Source of the DNA: an uncultured Succiniclasticum sp.
Lineage (GTDB): Bacteria; Bacillota; Negativicutes; Acidaminococcales; Acidaminococcaceae
Direction of reading: 5' to 3'
Assembly: GCA_900544275.1 (NCBI GenBank)
Contig: UQUU01000012.1
Span: 1 to 48,186 of the forward strand
DNA: 48,186 nt
The position numbers were made by a program, and so were the translations under genes. Under the pieces are notes generated by a model. That model was not told the DNA's origin and did no database searches. It was given only the letters and a program-made list of their open reading frames with translations. Below are positions 8,871-17,675 of the stretch, in pieces. How positions within the stretch are numbered: the first letter of the stretch is position 1; each line of letters starts with the position of its first letter.

Positions 8871-8933
8871 GCAGGGAAAACAAAAATTTGCTTTCCTTTT
8901 CTTTAAAACTGTAACAAAAATTTAACATTCTTA

Positions 8934-8962
8934 TTGCCACGTACACAAAGGTATGGTAAAAT
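8934..8962 (+). promoter_or_regulatory. Promoter of secG
   Basis: TTGCCA (8934-8939), a 17-bp spacer, then TAAAAT (8957-8962), about 44 bp before the secG start. Confidence 0.6.
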
Positions 8963-9005
8963 ACTGTGGTACTCATTAGAATTCAAGAAAAAGGGAGGTA
9001 AGTGA

Positions 9006-9236
9006 ATGATAGCAACTGTCTTGATGGTTTTGGACTTTATCGTTTGCATTGCCTTGATTGGAGCAGTTTTGTTACAGTCCGGCAGAGGCGGCGGTTTGTC
9101 CAGTTCTTTTGGCGGCGGTGACAGTGCTTTTTTTGGTAAGGGAAATGATTTGGATACGGTCATGTCCAAGGCTACCGTGATTTTGGGCTCGGCCTTCGGC
9201 ATTATTACGTTGGCTCTTGCTAAGCTCAATGCGTAA
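9006..9236 (+). CDS. secG: Preprotein translocase subunit SecG
   Basis: A 76-residue SecG, the small non-essential subunit of the SecYEG channel. It has two hydrophobic helices (about residues 3-22 and 54-73) separated by the family loop LLQSGRGGGLSSSFGGG. It starts after GGGAGG. The neighbourhood eno-secG-carboxylesterase-rnr-smpB is a widely conserved Firmicutes order, which supports the call. Here the pyrophosphatase gene is inserted in that order. Confidence 0.92.
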   Translation: MIATVLMVLDFIVCIALIGAVLLQSGRGGGLSSSFGGGDSAFFGKGNDLDTVMSKATVILGSAFGIITLALAKLNA

Positions 9237-9371
9237 AGGCTGTCCGGTCGCACGCAAAAGGTCCGGAGGCGAAGTTGGCCGGGTCGGTGCAGCTTTGCCG
9301 GTGTATTCAGTTATCAAGGGACTGGTTCCCTGAAATTTTAAATTATTATTTTGTCGAAAGGGGATTACATT

Positions 9372-11402
9372 TTGAGCAGCTTTATTATGTTTTCCATTGC
9401 TGCCGGTATTCTGGCCTTGTTAGTGGCTGCTTTTCTGAGCAGTTCTATCATGAAAGCCGATGCAGGCAGTAAATTAATGCAGGAAATTTCCGGTCATATT
9501 CACGAGGGCGCGATGGCGTTTTTAAGCCGTGAATATAAAGCACTGGCAATTTTCATCGTTGTGGTAGCAATTATTATCGGGATCTTTCTGACTCCGCAGA
9601 CGGCGCTTTGCTTTGTTGGCGGCGCGCTGTTCTCAATTTTAGCCGGTTACTTCGGCATGAACGTGGCTACTAAAGCCAATGTTCGTACAACTGCAGCCGC
9701 GGAGCATGGTATGCCGCAGGCATTGCAAATCGCTTTCTCCGGCGGTTCTGTCATGGGCCTGGGCGTAGTTGGCCTGGGTATTACCGGCGTAGCGCTGGCT
9801 TTTGCTGTGTTTGGCGAAAATGGCGCGAACATGGATATCGTTACAGGCTTTGGTCTGGGCGCCAGCTCCATTGCACTGTTTGCCCGTGTGGGCGGCGGTA
9901 TTTATACGAAGGCCGCTGACGTAGGCGCTGACCTGGTTGGTAAAGTAGAAGCCGGGATTCCGGAAGACGATCCGCGTAACCCCGCCACCATCGCTGATAA
10001 CGTAGGCGATAACGTAGGTGACGTGGCCGGCATGGGCGCTGACTTGTTCGAATCCTATGTAGGGGCGATTATCTCTGCCCTGACACTGGGCGCAGTAGCG
10101 TTTAAAGGCGGTGAAGGTGTTGCGTACCCCTTCCTGTTGGCTCTGTGCGGCATTATTTCTTCGATTATCGGTATTCTGTATGTGCGTCACAGCAAATCTA
10201 CCAATCCGCAGGGCGCTCTGAACACCGGTACCTATATTGCAGGTATCCTGACTATTGCCGCAGCTGCTTACCTGTCCAATTCCCTGTTTGGCAACCTGAA
10301 TGCTTTCTGGGCTATTGCAGCCGGTCAGATCGTAGGTCTGCTCATTGGTAAAATTACTGAAGTATATACTTCGGCTGACTACAGTTCCGTAAAACGCATT
10401 GCCGATCAGGCTGAAACCGGTCATGCTACGGTTATTATTGCCGGTCTGGCGGTAGGTATGTATTCTACGTTCCTGCCGATTGTGTTTATTGCGATTGCCG
10501 TATTCATTGCTTTCTTTGTAATGGGCGGCGCAGCCAATCCCGAATTGGGTATTTATGGTATTGCCCTGTCTGCTGTAGGTATGCTGGCAACTACCGGTAT
10601 TACCGTTGCCGTTGACGCTTATGGTCCTATTTCCGATAATGCCGGCGGTATTGCGGAAATGTCTGAATTGCCTGAAAGCGTACGTCAAATCACCGATACG
10701 CTGGATTCTGTGGGCAACACCACCGCTGCAATCGGTAAAGGCTTTGCTATCGGTTCCGCTGCGCTGACCGCTTTGGCGTTGTTCTCGGCTTACTCCCATG
10801 TAGTGAATCTGAAAGCGATCGACCTGTTGGATCCGGTTGTTTTAATTGGTTTATTTATCGGCGCGACCCTGCCGTTCGTATTTGGCGCTATGACAATGGA
10901 ATCTGTAGGCGAAGCGGCCAATGAAATGGTTGTGGAAGTGCGCCGTCAGTTCCGTGAGATCCCCGGCCTTCTGGAAGGTAAGGCTCGTGGTGATTATCGC
11001 CGTTGCGTAGATATTTCTACTGCAGCTGCGTTGAATAAGATGATCGTTCCCGGCGTTCTGGCGATTGCTTTCCCGTTGCTGGTAGGTTTCCTGCTGGGAC
11101 CTGCTGCACTGGGCGGTATGATCGGCGGTTCTCTGGCCGGTGGTGTGTTGCTGGCCATTATGATGGCTAACGCAGGCGGCGCCTGGGATAATGCGAAGAA
11201 GTACATTGAATCCGGCGTACATGGCGGTAAAGGCTCTGATTCTCATAAAGCGGCGGTAACCGGCGATACGGTAGGCGATCCGTTTAAAGATACTTCCGGA
11301 CCGTCCATGAACATTCTGATTAAACTGATGACCATCGTATCTCTGGTATTTGCTCCGGTATTAGCTGCTCATGGCGGCTTGCTGCTGGGCCTGTTCAGAT
11401 AA
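9372..11402 (+). CDS. hppA: Membrane-bound pyrophosphatase, ion-pumping, potassium-dependent type
   Basis: A 676-residue integral membrane pyrophosphatase with about 16 helices that couples PPi hydrolysis to Na+ or H+ export. The PPi/Mg site DNVGDNVGDVAGMGADLFES lies near residues 207-227, and the C-terminal GDTVGDPFKDTSGPS is present. The GNTTAAIGKG motif (about 448-457) carries Ala where potassium-independent enzymes have Lys, so this is the potassium-dependent class. Many such enzymes pump Na+, but the ion cannot be settled here. I chose TTG 9372, nine bases after GAAAGGGG. The in-frame TTG at 9351 lacks a ribosome site. Its place beside glycolysis fits an energy-saving role in a fermenter. 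Confidence 0.95.
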   Translation: MSSFIMFSIAAGILALLVAAFLSSSIMKADAGSKLMQEISGHIHEGAMAFLSREYKALAIFIVVVAIIIGIFLTPQTALCFVGGALFSILAGYFGMNVATKANVRTTAAAEHGMPQALQIAFSGGSVMGLGVVGLGITGVALAFAVFGENGANMDIVTGFGLGASSIALFARVGGGIYTKAADVGADLVGKVEAGIPEDDPRNPATIADNVGDNVGDVAGMGADLFESYVGAIISALTLGAVAFKGGEGVAYPFLLALCGIISSIIGILYVRHSKSTNPQGALNTGTYIAGILTIAAAAYLSNSLFGNLNAFWAIAAGQIVGLLIGKITEVYTSADYSSVKRIADQAETGHATVIIAGLAVGMYSTFLPIVFIAIAVFIAFFVMGGAANPELGIYGIALSAVGMLATTGITVAVDAYGPISDNAGGIAEMSELPESVRQITDTLDSVGNTTAAIGKGFAIGSAALTALALFSAYSHVVNLKAIDLLDPVVLIGLFIGATLPFVFGAMTMESVGEAANEMVVEVRRQFREIPGLLEGKARGDYRRCVDISTAAALNKMIVPGVLAIAFPLLVGFLLGPAALGGMIGGSLAGGVLLAIMMANAGGAWDNAKKYIESGVHGGKGSDSHKAAVTGDTVGDPFKDTSGPSMNILIKLMTIVSLVFAPVLAAHGGLLLGLFR

Positions 11403-11445
11403 TTAATAAGTAAATACGCAGTGCAGTAATTTTTAAGTAAAATAG

Positions 11446-11483
11446 CAGGGTAGAACAAAGATGTGTTTTCATTTCTTACCCTG
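11446..11483 (+). other. Hairpin after hppA
   Basis: CAGGGTA pairs with TACCCTG across a loop of about 24 bases. It is followed within a few bases by a second, larger hairpin. No T-tract follows. Confidence 0.5.
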
Positions 11484-11489
11484 TGACAG

Positions 11490-11552
11490 AAAATCCCGCA
11501 TTTGGCAATGGGTCTTTCGTGATGATACCTGTTGTGCAAAAGGCGGGATTTT
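11490..11552. terminator. Long hairpin terminator between hppA and the esterase gene
   Basis: AAAATCCCGC pairs with GCGGGATTTT (10 bp). Inside, GGGT/ACC and CAA/TTG segments can extend the structure. The outer A/T ends give a modest U-tract on the plus strand. It closes the hppA transcript. Confidence 0.65.
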
Positions 11553-11599
11553 GCTTTTGAAATCTTTTGGACCGCATCGCGAATTATGGCAGGTTGTGT

Positions 11600-11605
11600 T
11601 ATAAT
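11600..11605 (+). promoter_or_regulatory. Possible -10 element for the carboxylesterase gene
   Basis: TATAAT preceded by TGTGT, about 70 bp before the start, without a clear -35. This is weak support. Confidence 0.3.
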
Positions 11606-11674
11606 ATTTTCGACAACGGCAGTGCAGTAAAACTGCGCATCATCCAATCTGAATAAATCAAGAGGAGAGTGTGT

Positions 11675-12457
11675 ATGAACGAGCAGGTACGTCATGGAGC
11701 GGAAGAATTTTTTCTGCCGGGCAGCAGCGAAAAGGGCATGGTGCTGGTTCATGGTTTTACCGGAGCGCCGCCGGAGATGCGCCTTTTGGGTGAATTTTTG
11801 CAGGAACGGGGCGGTTTTACGATTCTGGGCGTACGTTTGCCGGGGCACGGTTCTACCGTGGAGGATCTGGAAAAAACGCGTTGGCCTGACTGGTATCAGG
11901 CGGTAGAAGAGGGTGTGATGCGCCTGCGGCAGCACTGCGCGCATGTATACATCGTCGGCTTGTCTATGGGCGCTCTTTTGGCGATGAAGGCCGCGGTAGA
12001 ATTGCCTGTCGAAAAAGCTGCTTTTTTAGCGGCTCCTATTTTTTTACAGGATAAAAGACTCCCTTTTGTAAAGGTGCTGCGTTATTTTATCCGTCGGGTA
12101 AAAAAACATAAGCGATTTTATAATGTGGGGCAGGAGTACCAGCAAGGGTATGAGGAAACGCCCACAAGGCCCTTGCCCAGTTTATTGGGCCTGCTGGCTC
12201 TTTGTAAAAACGACTATTTACTGCGCATCCGGATCCCTGTTTTGATTGTCCAAAGTAAAGATGAAAAGACGGTGGAGCCTGACAGCGCCCGGTATATTTA
12301 TCAACGCCTGCGCTCTGTGCCGCCGGCGGAGAAGGAACTTTTGTGGCTGGAAAATTCCGGTCATATCGTGACCTTAGGGGAGGCTCGGGAAGTGGTATTT
12401 GCCCGTTGTTTAGCTTTTTTTTCCAAGAATGCGTCGGTAAAAACGGAAGTTGAGTAA
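11675..12457 (+). CDS. Carboxylesterase / monoacylglycerol lipase-like alpha/beta hydrolase
   Basis: A 260-residue serine hydrolase of the Est30/YvaK family (COG1647). VLVHGFTGAPPEMR carries the oxyanion region, GLSMGA the nucleophile (Ser97), and SKDEKTVEPDSA with a late GHIV the acid and histidine of the triad. It has no signal peptide, so it acts in the cytosol on short-chain esters. The physiological substrate in this family is unknown. ATG 11675 follows AGAGGAGAG. The gene normally sits between secG and rnr in Firmicutes, as it does here. Confidence 0.88.
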   Translation: MNEQVRHGAEEFFLPGSSEKGMVLVHGFTGAPPEMRLLGEFLQERGGFTILGVRLPGHGSTVEDLEKTRWPDWYQAVEEGVMRLRQHCAHVYIVGLSMGALLAMKAAVELPVEKAAFLAAPIFLQDKRLPFVKVLRYFIRRVKKHKRFYNVGQEYQQGYEETPTRPLPSLLGLLALCKNDYLLRIRIPVLIVQSKDEKTVEPDSARYIYQRLRSVPPAEKELLWLENSGHIVTLGEAREVVFARCLAFFSKNASVKTEVE

Positions 12458-12520
12458 AGCCGGAAAATCATTGCGTCGTTAAATGCACGAGATAAAATAC
12501 AGTTGCTGGAATGCAGGCGC

Positions 12521-12608
12521 CGGTAAGATGAAAGGGCAGCAGACAACGGTAAGATGAAAGAGTGCGGGCATCGTCAAGATAAAAGGCGCGTTTGATAACG
12601 GTATAGAA
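12521..12608 (+). repeat. Short degenerate tandem repeat, period about 26 bp
   Basis: CGGTAAGATGAAAG starts at 12521 and again at 12547, a decayed copy (CGTCAAGATAAAAG) starts at 12572, and a remnant lies near 12599. The repeat fills the 200-bp gap between the esterase and thioesterase genes. No coding frame or promoter is evident in it. Confidence 0.6.
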
Positions 12609-12657
12609 CCCTATGATTTTGATTACTACTTATAAATGAATAAAGGAAGGATATAAA

Positions 12658-13194
12658 ATGAGTCAGATAAAAGAAAATGCGGCCGGTCAAAGTCGCTTTC
12701 CTTTAAATGAAGCCGAAAAAGAGTGGCTGCACAAAGAAGAAGAAAAAGCAGGAAAAAACCTGGAAGAATATCCTAAGGATAAAGCTTACGGAATGTGTTT
12801 TGCGTGCGGTGAAGATAATCCTGTGGGACTGCATCTGCATTTTTTCCCTGTCCCTGACGGACAGATGGCATTTTTTACTCCGAAGCCGGAACATCAAAGC
12901 TATAACGGAAGAATGCACGGTGGCTTGATTACGGTGTTGTTGGATGAAGTTATGGGCAACTATCTTTTCAAAAAAGAGGGGGTACCTGCCTATACCGCCC
13001 GTATAGACTTACGCTTTCGGGAGCCGATTGCCATCGGTTCGACCATTAAATGCGAGGCCAGGGAAATCAAACGAAAAGGGCGTTTGGTGATAATGGAGGG
13101 AAAAATTATTAATCAGGGCGGCGCCATTGCGGCGGAAGCGGTCAGCCATTTGATGCTGGAAGCAAATAAATCCGTTGGTAAGATCAGGTTTTGA
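12658..13194 (+). CDS. PaaI-type hotdog-fold thioesterase
   Basis: A 178-residue protein with a hotdog domain in its C-terminal two thirds. RMHGGLITVLLDEVMG is the HGG helix of PaaI/YbgC-type acyl-CoA thioesterases, and the Asp/Glu-containing DEVMG follows it. A charged N-terminal extension (about 45 residues, ending in a CFACGEDNPVGL motif with two cysteines) precedes the fold. That motif is common in this subgroup. The substrate is unknown. It starts after AAGGAAGG. It sits between the esterase and rnr, where Firmicutes operons usually have no such gene, so it is probably a lineage insertion. Confidence 0.8.
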   Translation: MSQIKENAAGQSRFPLNEAEKEWLHKEEEKAGKNLEEYPKDKAYGMCFACGEDNPVGLHLHFFPVPDGQMAFFTPKPEHQSYNGRMHGGLITVLLDEVMGNYLFKKEGVPAYTARIDLRFREPIAIGSTIKCEAREIKRKGRLVIMEGKIINQGGAIAAEAVSHLMLEANKSVGKIRF

Positions 13195-13299
13195 CCGGGG
13201 AACAAAAGTTTTACCCGAATAAAAGCAAATCTTGAAGATATGAAATAATCACATTGAAACTGTGGAATACACAGGCTGGTGTAACGAGGTGTTGGAAAA

Positions 13300-15693
13300 A
13301 TGAGAGAAGAAGCTGTAAGAGATAAAATCCTGGCGTTCATGCAAGAGGCATCCTACGCTCCGATGACAGCGGAAAATATGATCGATGCCATCCCTGTAGA
13401 TGGCGAGCAGTTGCATGAGTTTTGGGAAACAATCGTCACACTGGAAAAGGAAGGTTATGTGGTCAAGACCCGTTTTGAAACCTACGGCTTGCCGGAAAAA
13501 ATGGGCTTGGTAGCCGGTCGTTTTCAATTAAGCAGCAAGGGCTTTGGTTTTGTTATCCCTGATAATAAGGGGGAGCGCCCTGATGTCTTTATTCCTCCGC
13601 GCAAACTGCACGGCGCGATGAATAATGACCGGGTCATGGCCCGCATCGACAGCAACGCTCAGGGCCATCGTCCGGAAGGGGAAATACTGCGCATTATCAG
13701 TCGGGCTAATCGGAGGATCGTCGGCCTGTTCAAACAAAATAAAGAGTTTGCTTTCGTGACGCCGGATGATAAACATATTGGCGGGGATATTTATGTGCTG
13801 CGCAAAGACTTTGGCGGCGCCGTTACCAATCAGAAAGTTGTTTTGGAAATCACGGAATGGCCGACGGATCGGCGCAATGCAGAGGGTCGTGTAGTAGAAG
13901 TTCTGGGATTTGCAGGCAACCCGGGAATGGAGATACTTTCCATTATCAAACAATATGATCTGCCTTTGGATTTTCCGGATAATGTGAAAAAAGCTGCGTA
14001 TCGGGTACCGGAGAGAATCTTACAAAAAGACTTACGGGGGCGGGAAGACCGTCGTACCTGGCCTGTGGTTACAGTGGACAGCGAGGACGCAAGGGATCTG
14101 GATGATGCTGTCTATGTGCGTCGTCTGGATAATGGCAGATTTTTGTTGGGCGTATACATTGCCGACGTCAGCTATTATGTTAAAGCTAAAACCTTATTGG
14201 ATCGGGAAGCCCGTGAAAGAGGCACCAGTGTGTATCTGGTGGACCGGGTCCTGCCGATGCTGCCGTCTCGTCTCAGTAATGGTATTTGCAGTCTGAACGA
14301 GGGGGAAGATCGTCTCGTCATGGCCTGCGAGATGGAAATTGACAGCAAGAACGGACGGATCCTCAACTATCAAATTTTTCCCAGTGTGATCCGCTCCCGT
14401 CATCGCCTGAGCTATAATCTGGTTCGCGGCATTCTGGAAGAGAAAGTGCCGGAGCTGCAGAACCAATATATGGATATTGTTCCTATGCTGGAAAATATGC
14501 AAAAGCTTTGTCGCCTTTTGCAGAAAAAACGTGTTGCCCGGGGAGCCATTACCTTTGATTTGCCGGAACAGAAAGTTGTTTTGGACGCAGCGGGCAGGCC
14601 TCTTGAAATTAAACAGCGGATTCACGGTATGCCGGAATCCATTATTGAAGAATTTATGTTGGCCGCCAATGAAACGGTGGCGCGTCATTTGTCAGAACAT
14701 AAATGGCCCTGCGTATACCGGGTCCATGATCTGCCCAGTGAAACCAAGATGGAAGAACTGGCGCGTCTTTTGCACAGTTTTGGTATCGGCCTGCATCTTC
14801 CGCAAAACGGGCAGGTGCAGCCGGGAGACGTACAGGAAGCGTTGGATCAGATGAAAGGACGTCCGGAGGAACGTTTGGTTAATACCGTAGCCTTGCGCAG
14901 TATGCGCCAGGCTGTGTATCAGACAGATAATACGGGGCACTTTGGTTTAGCCGCAAAGTATTATTGTCATTTTACTTCGCCAATCCGCCGTTATCCTGAC
15001 TTATTGGTCCATCGCATTCTCCATGACTGGCTGCGAAATCCGTTTAAACAGCGGGATTTTACTGCACTTAATGGAGAAAGTCTGCAAGCTATGGCAGAGC
15101 ATGCTTCCCTTAAAGAACGGGAAGCGATTGAAGCGGAACGGGCGACGGTAGATTTTAAGAAAGCCGAATATATGTTGGCGTATATCGGTCAGGCGTTTGA
15201 AGGCGTTATCTCAGGCGTGACTTCATTTGGCATGTTTGTGGAACTGCCTAACGGGGTCGAAGGATTAGTCCATATTTCCAGCCTGACAGATGACTATTAT
15301 GAGTTTGTCGAAAAATCGTATTGCCTTGTAGGAAGCCACACCGGCAATGCATATCGGTTGGGCGACGCAGTTAAAATTGAAGTTCTCCAGGTCAACCTGG
15401 AGGAACGCAGCATAGACTTTATTTTGGCCGGAACCACCAGCGCCAGGCAGGATTATATTAAACTGCAGTTGGAGCACAGGAGCGGCAGGAACGGTAAGAA
15501 AAATCTGTCTGCCAAGAAGAAAAACTCCGGGAAAAAGTCAAATTCCGGAAAAAAGAAAGGCTCCGGCAAACGCAAAGATGCTAAGCGGGAATTTGCCGAC
15601 ATAGTTTCTCTTGCGTCAGGTAAAAAAGATGCCTCCCGGAATCCTTCCAAAGGAAAACACCGGAACGGCAGGAGGGGTTATGACAGAAAATAA
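13300..15693 (+). CDS. rnr: Ribonuclease R
   Basis: A 797-residue 3'-5' exoribonuclease that degrades structured RNA and takes part in trans-translation quality control. The order is an N-terminal winged-helix region (about 1-70), cold-shock/OB domains (about 70-230), the RNB catalytic domain opening with VDSEDARDLDDAVY near residue 259 (the aspartates bind Mg), an S1 domain starting near 632 (FEGVISGVTSFGMFVEL), and a lysine-rich tail after about 725. The basic tail is typical and helps bind RNA. The gene overlaps smpB by 14 bp, so the two are translationally coupled. Together with tmRNA at 32.4 kb this gives a complete ribosome-rescue set. Confidence 0.96.
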   Translation: MREEAVRDKILAFMQEASYAPMTAENMIDAIPVDGEQLHEFWETIVTLEKEGYVVKTRFETYGLPEKMGLVAGRFQLSSKGFGFVIPDNKGERPDVFIPPRKLHGAMNNDRVMARIDSNAQGHRPEGEILRIISRANRRIVGLFKQNKEFAFVTPDDKHIGGDIYVLRKDFGGAVTNQKVVLEITEWPTDRRNAEGRVVEVLGFAGNPGMEILSIIKQYDLPLDFPDNVKKAAYRVPERILQKDLRGREDRRTWPVVTVDSEDARDLDDAVYVRRLDNGRFLLGVYIADVSYYVKAKTLLDREARERGTSVYLVDRVLPMLPSRLSNGICSLNEGEDRLVMACEMEIDSKNGRILNYQIFPSVIRSRHRLSYNLVRGILEEKVPELQNQYMDIVPMLENMQKLCRLLQKKRVARGAITFDLPEQKVVLDAAGRPLEIKQRIHGMPESIIEEFMLAANETVARHLSEHKWPCVYRVHDLPSETKMEELARLLHSFGIGLHLPQNGQVQPGDVQEALDQMKGRPEERLVNTVALRSMRQAVYQTDNTGHFGLAAKYYCHFTSPIRRYPDLLVHRILHDWLRNPFKQRDFTALNGESLQAMAEHASLKEREAIEAERATVDFKKAEYMLAYIGQAFEGVISGVTSFGMFVELPNGVEGLVHISSLTDDYYEFVEKSYCLVGSHTGNAYRLGDAVKIEVLQVNLEERSIDFILAGTTSARQDYIKLQLEHRSGRNGKKNLSAKKKNSGKKSNSGKKKGSGKRKDAKREFADIVSLASGKKDASRNPSKGKHRNGRRGYDRK

Positions 15694-16150
15694 CATTAAA
15701 ATTATTACAGAAAATCGCAAAGCGCGTCATGATTATAGCGTGATCGAAGCGATGGAAGCCGGTATGGAACTGGTGGGAACGGAAGTGAAGTCCCTGCGTG
15801 CCGGCAAGGTTAATTTAAAAGACAGTTTTGTGCGGATTACCAAAGCCGGTGAACTGGTGGTGATGAATATGCACATCAGCCCTTATGATTATGGCAACTA
15901 TAATAACCATGATCCGCTGCGGACGCGGCGGCTGCTCATGCATCGCAGTCAGATTGACCGCCTGTTGGGAAAAGTAAAAGAACGGGGTTATTCCCTGATC
16001 CCGTTAAAGTTGTATTTTAAGCATGGGATCGTAAAAATGGAACTGGCGCTTTGCACCGGCAAAAAAAATTACGATAAAAGGCGGGATATGGCGGAACGAG
16101 ATGCGAAAAGAGATATGCAGCGCGCCATAAAAGAGAAAAACCGGGATTGA
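15680..16150 (+). CDS. smpB: SsrA-binding protein SmpB
   Basis: A 156-residue tmRNA-binding protein that delivers alanyl-tmRNA to stalled ribosomes. NRKARHDYSVIEAMEAGMEL, GTEVKSLRAGKVNLKDSF, and the basic C-terminal tail (KKNYDKRRDMAERDAKRDM) are diagnostic. ATG 15680 follows GGAGGGG and lies inside the end of rnr. A longer reading from 15611 runs through rnr coding sequence and is rejected. Its RNA partner is encoded at 32,452-32,800. Confidence 0.97.
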   Translation: MTENNIKIITENRKARHDYSVIEAMEAGMELVGTEVKSLRAGKVNLKDSFVRITKAGELVVMNMHISPYDYGNYNNHDPLRTRRLLMHRSQIDRLLGKVKERGYSLIPLKLYFKHGIVKMELALCTGKKNYDKRRDMAERDAKRDMQRAIKEKNRD

Positions 16151-16156
16151 TGGGAG

Positions 16157-17026
16157 TTGTATGCGGAGATGGGATTAAGACGTATACCGTCTGAGGTGAG
16201 GACCTGTCAGTGGGAGGAAATGGCTTATTCTTTGCAATACAAGCCTATCCGCCGTATTAATCTTCGCTTGCAGGTGCCCACCGGCCAAATCAGGATCACA
16301 GCGCCTTTTGGAGTGAGTGAAGCTTCCATCGGCGTTTTTCTTGCCAAAAACAGGGAATGGATCCGGCGACAGAGAGAAAAAATGGCGTCGCAACCCTTGC
16401 CTGTAACGCACCGATATACAGAAGGTGAAACAATCTATATTTGGGGCAAGCCTTGTACTTTACATGTACAGGAAGAGCAGGAACAAGTGGCAATCTTGCC
16501 GGGCAGTGCCCGTCAAAAAGAAGGTTCTTCCGGCACGAAAAGCGTGGACGGGTTTTATACAGACAAATTGAACTCAGTTCCGGAGAAGGCAGCAAGGTCG
16601 ATCCATAAGTATAAAAAGTACAGGGTATTCCTGGAGAATACCGACCTTCGGCTTGTCTGTCCCGCCGAATTTACTCAGTTGCAGCGGCAGCAATGTGTAG
16701 AGTCGTGGTTAAAGGAAGAATTGGGGGAATTTTTACGGCATACGTTTCCCGGCTGTGAAATATTGGTGGGTAAAAGGGCGAAGTCCTGGTATATACGTAA
16801 AATGAAGACCCGTTGGGGAAGCTGTAACGTGAAGACGGGGCGCATCTGCATCAATTTAAATTTGGTCCACCTGCCGCCGGAATACCTGACCTATATCGTG
16901 ATTCATGAGCTGACGCACTTATGGGAACGGGGGCACGGAGAGGCGTTTAAAGCCAGGATAGATCTTTTTTATCCAACCTGGCGGGAACGACGCAGGGGAT
17001 TGCGCACGCTGTCCTATATGTTGTAA
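16157..17026 (+). CDS. YgjP-like zinc metallopeptidase (DUF45 / M48-related)
   Basis: Up to 289 residues. The C-terminal half holds WGSCNVKTGRICINLNLVHL followed by VIHELTHLWERGHGEAF, the HExxH zinc motif with a downstream His of the YgjP/UPF0029 family. The N-terminal part (IRRINLRLQVPTGQIRITAP) is the beta-rich region also seen in family members. A stretch of about 35 residues between them looks like low-conservation insert. The function is unknown. Members are proposed peptidases. The start is uncertain: TTG 16157, ATG 16169 and ATG 16220 are in frame and none has an ideally spaced ribosome site. It follows smpB by a few bases and probably shares its transcript. Confidence 0.8.
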   Translation: MYAEMGLRRIPSEVRTCQWEEMAYSLQYKPIRRINLRLQVPTGQIRITAPFGVSEASIGVFLAKNREWIRRQREKMASQPLPVTHRYTEGETIYIWGKPCTLHVQEEQEQVAILPGSARQKEGSSGTKSVDGFYTDKLNSVPEKAARSIHKYKKYRVFLENTDLRLVCPAEFTQLQRQQCVESWLKEELGEFLRHTFPGCEILVGKRAKSWYIRKMKTRWGSCNVKTGRICINLNLVHLPPEYLTYIVIHELTHLWERGHGEAFKARIDLFYPTWRERRRGLRTLSYML

Positions 17027-17067
17027 AGATGTTGGCTTTCACGTCAGAAAAAGGAAAAACAGACAAA

Positions 17068-17103
17068 AAAATCGGCGCCTGCTTTGAGAACAGACGTCGA
17101 TTT
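17068..17103. terminator. Bidirectional terminator between the metallopeptidase and rubredoxin genes
   Basis: AAATCGGCG pairs with CGTCGATTT, with T-rich ends on both strands. It lies between convergent genes and can serve both. Confidence 0.7.
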
Positions 17104-17138
17104 GTTTTATTATTGTTACTATACAAATTGTTTACCGA

Positions 17139-17297
17139 TCATTCTTCGGAGAAATCATCTTTGGGAGCGCCGCACAGGGGGCAGACCCATTCTTCAGGAA
17201 CATCTTCCCAAGCGGTGCCCGGAGCTACGCCGTTATCCGGATCGCCTTCTGCGGGGTCATAAATATAACCGCAAATATTGCATACATATTTTTTCAT
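17139..17297 (-). CDS. Rubredoxin
   Basis: A 52-residue one-iron electron carrier. The four iron ligands are Cys6 and Cys9 (CNICGY) and Cys39 and Cys42 (CPLCGA). The YDPAEGDPDNGVAPGT and DVPEEWVCP segments are canonical. The start is ATG at 17297, with GGAAAGGAGG just upstream on the minus strand. A longer frame reaching 17399 is untranslated leader. In anaerobes rubredoxin commonly feeds oxygen- or peroxide-reducing enzymes. No partner is adjacent. It is transcribed alone. Confidence 0.96.
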   Translation of the reverse strand: MKKYVCNICGYIYDPAEGDPDNGVAPGTAWEDVPEEWVCPLCGAPKDDFSEE

Positions 17298-17411
17298 TTC
17301 GTATCCTCCTTTCCTGAAAATCCCTCTTCGCAAACTAACTGTCAAACTGCCCAACACAACGCTTGCGGCAGTGAGCGCATTGCAGCAAAAATACTGCAAT
17401 TCTGTGCCTTC

Positions 17412-17439
17412 ATTATAGCATAGTAAAATTCTTTTGCAA
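17412..17439 (-). promoter_or_regulatory. Promoter of rubredoxin
   Basis: On the minus strand TTGCAA (17439-17434), 16 bp, TATAAT (17417-17412). It gives a leader of about 105 nt containing two imperfect GC-rich inverted repeats. Confidence 0.75.
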
Positions 17440-17621
17440 TATACCTTTAAGGAGAAATACAGCGTGAAAATTACGAAAATTTAAGCCTTTAATGAAGTTG
17501 CAGATAAGAGCAAAAACCAATCACCGGATTGAAGTACAGCATGGTTTGTATGAATAGTCCGAGCGCAGAATTAGAGCAATAATCAATAAACCATAGCCAA
17601 TAATCATAGCATTGCTGTTTA

Positions 17622-17650
17622 TTGCTTAAAGCAGGGCCAGGGTATATAAT
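17622..17650 (+). promoter_or_regulatory. Promoter of the exported protein and pncB
   Basis: TTGCTT (17622-17627), 17-bp spacer, TATAAT (17645-17650), about 25 bp before the start codon of the next gene. The leader is therefore very short. Confidence 0.75.
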
Positions 17651-17675
17651 GTTATCATACTGAGGAGGTGTGGCG

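Noticed and set aside
9639..10799. A long minus-strand frame within hppA
   Set aside because: It is a mirror of the pyrophosphatase gene, with its composition imposed by that gene, and has no ribosome site or family match.
15611..15679. Longer SmpB start within rnr
   Set aside because: The extra residues are out-of-frame rnr coding sequence, and the ribosome site supports ATG 15,680.
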